From positions 1-6,541 of the forward strand of contig JBOEFZ010000106.1 in NCBI GenBank assembly GCA_050633165.1: a stretch of 6,541 nucleotides of DNA, written 5' to 3'. The DNA comes from TMED27 sp050633165. Its GTDB lineage: Bacteria; Pseudomonadota; Alphaproteobacteria; Micavibrionales; Micavibrionaceae. Both the position numbers and the translations under genes were made by a program. Of this stretch, positions 6,355 to 6,541 are shown piece after piece. The notes beneath the pieces were generated by a model. It did no database searches. It was not told the DNA's origin and worked only from the letters and a program-made list of their open reading frames with translations. Positions within the stretch are counted from its first letter, which is position 1. Each line of letters begins with the position of its first letter.

Positions 6355-6360
6355 CTCCTT
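6355..6360 (-). promoter_or_regulatory. Ribosome binding site of mdh
   Basis: On the minus strand AAGGAG, a full Shine-Dalgarno core, lies 9 nt before the ATG at 6345. It decides the start in favour of the 326-residue protein over the longer open frame. A GAATC site lies slightly further upstream (6371-6375). Confidence 0.8.
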
Positions 6361-6390
6361 GGTTTGTTTTGATTCTGTATGAGAAGGGTA

Positions 6391-6420
6391 AACCACGAAT
6401 AGACACAAATAAACACGAAT
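6391..6420. repeat. Three tandem 10-bp units upstream of mdh
   Basis: The units are AACCACGAAT / AGACACAAAT / AAACACGAAT, an exact 10-bp register with consensus A-A-A-C-A-C-G-A-A-T. On the minus strand this reads as repeated ATTCGTGTTT-like words. Ten bp is about one helical turn, so a protein could contact every unit on one face of the DNA. It could equally be a fragment of a dispersed repeat. It lies 46 bp before the mdh ATG. Confidence 0.7.
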
Positions 6421-6432
6421 TTTGCAAGAGCG

Positions 6433-6503
6433 GTCATCCTGCGACTTGATCGCAGGATCTGCCTACGCATCAACGAGATCCTGTGGTCAAGCCACAGGAT
6501 GAC
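6433..6503. repeat. 71-bp palindromic intergenic element with two hairpins
   Basis: The element starts GTCATCCTG (6433-6441) and ends with its exact complement CAGGATGAC (6495-6503). It holds two perfect hairpins: ATCCTGCGA / CTTGA loop / TCGCAGGAT (6436-6458) and ATCCTGTGG / TCAAG loop / CCACAGGAT (6478-6500). The two halves are inverted copies of each other over about 28 bp, differing only at stem positions, and each stem stays fully paired. A 17-bp centre without symmetry separates the halves. No T-run follows either hairpin directly, so a terminator is unlikely. The design resembles small palindromic repeats known from Rickettsiales and other Alphaproteobacteria; I did not find a second copy in this window. 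Confidence 0.8.
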
Positions 6504-6541
6504 ATAACAGAAAAAACCCAAAAATATTTTTTCACGCTTAA
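6504..6541. other. A+T-rich right edge, no gene seen
   Basis: This short stretch contains AAAAATATTTTTT (6520-6532), an A/T palindrome, and no reading frame. It may belong to the regulatory or terminator region of a gene beyond the edge, but nothing specific can be called. Confidence 0.4.

Noticed and set aside
6346..6408. Longer mdh start adding 21 residues
   Set aside because: The extension reads through the 10-bp repeat, is not part of the family, and AAGGAG is correctly placed for the ATG at 6345.
6433..6503. Hairpins as an intrinsic terminator or CRISPR repeats
   Set aside because: No T-run follows the stems directly on either strand, and there are only two inverted halves with no spacer array.

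Overview
The window looks like chromosomal DNA of an alphaproteobacterium. It carries three TCA-cycle genes in the order mdh - sucC - sucD, all on the minus strand, and mdh-sucCD linkage is typical of Alphaproteobacteria. The proteins read clearly: malate dehydrogenase (mdh, 5365-6345), the beta subunit of succinyl-CoA synthetase (sucC, 1334-2542) and the first 42 residues of its alpha subunit (sucD, running off the left edge at base 1). An exact TTAA-N7-TTAA box (CtrA type) and GANTC sites (CcrM type) ahead of the TCA genes fit the same group. The genus cannot be named from the sequence.

The layout is unusual. The TCA cluster is not contiguous: three plus-strand genes are interleaved with it. 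From left to right: sucD (-), a lytic-transglycosylase-like gene (+, 292-1320), sucC (-), an unrecognised 660-residue gene (+, 2750-4732) followed directly by an unrecognised 211-residue gene (+, 4733-5368), then mdh (-). There are therefore two divergent intergenic regions (129-291 and 2543-2749) and two tight convergent junctions: 13 bp between the transglycosylase-like gene and sucC, and a 4-bp stop-codon overlap between the 211-residue gene and mdh. I see no hairpin-plus-T-tract terminator at either convergent junction, so opposing transcripts probably overlap. sucC and sucD, normally adjacent and co-translated because the enzyme needs both subunits, are 1205 bp apart here; sucD has its own ribosome binding site and a plausible promoter.

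The three plus-strand proteins may work together. One has the hallmarks of a peptidoglycan-cleaving transglycosylase but no visible signal peptide. The other two are soluble-looking and form a translationally coupled pair. Each of the three has a short F-x-F-(D/S) motif near its N-terminus, and in two of them it is preceded by D-G. The 660-residue gene is mosaic in composition, with a central part near 40% G+C between G+C-rich ends.

The right edge (6346-6541) is the mdh leader plus non-coding repeats: three 10-bp tandem units (6391-6420) and a 71-bp element (6433-6503) made of two perfect 9-bp hairpins that are diverged inverted copies of each other. I found no tRNA, rRNA, CRISPR array, transposase or integrase. 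No gene-free stretch exceeds 300 bp.
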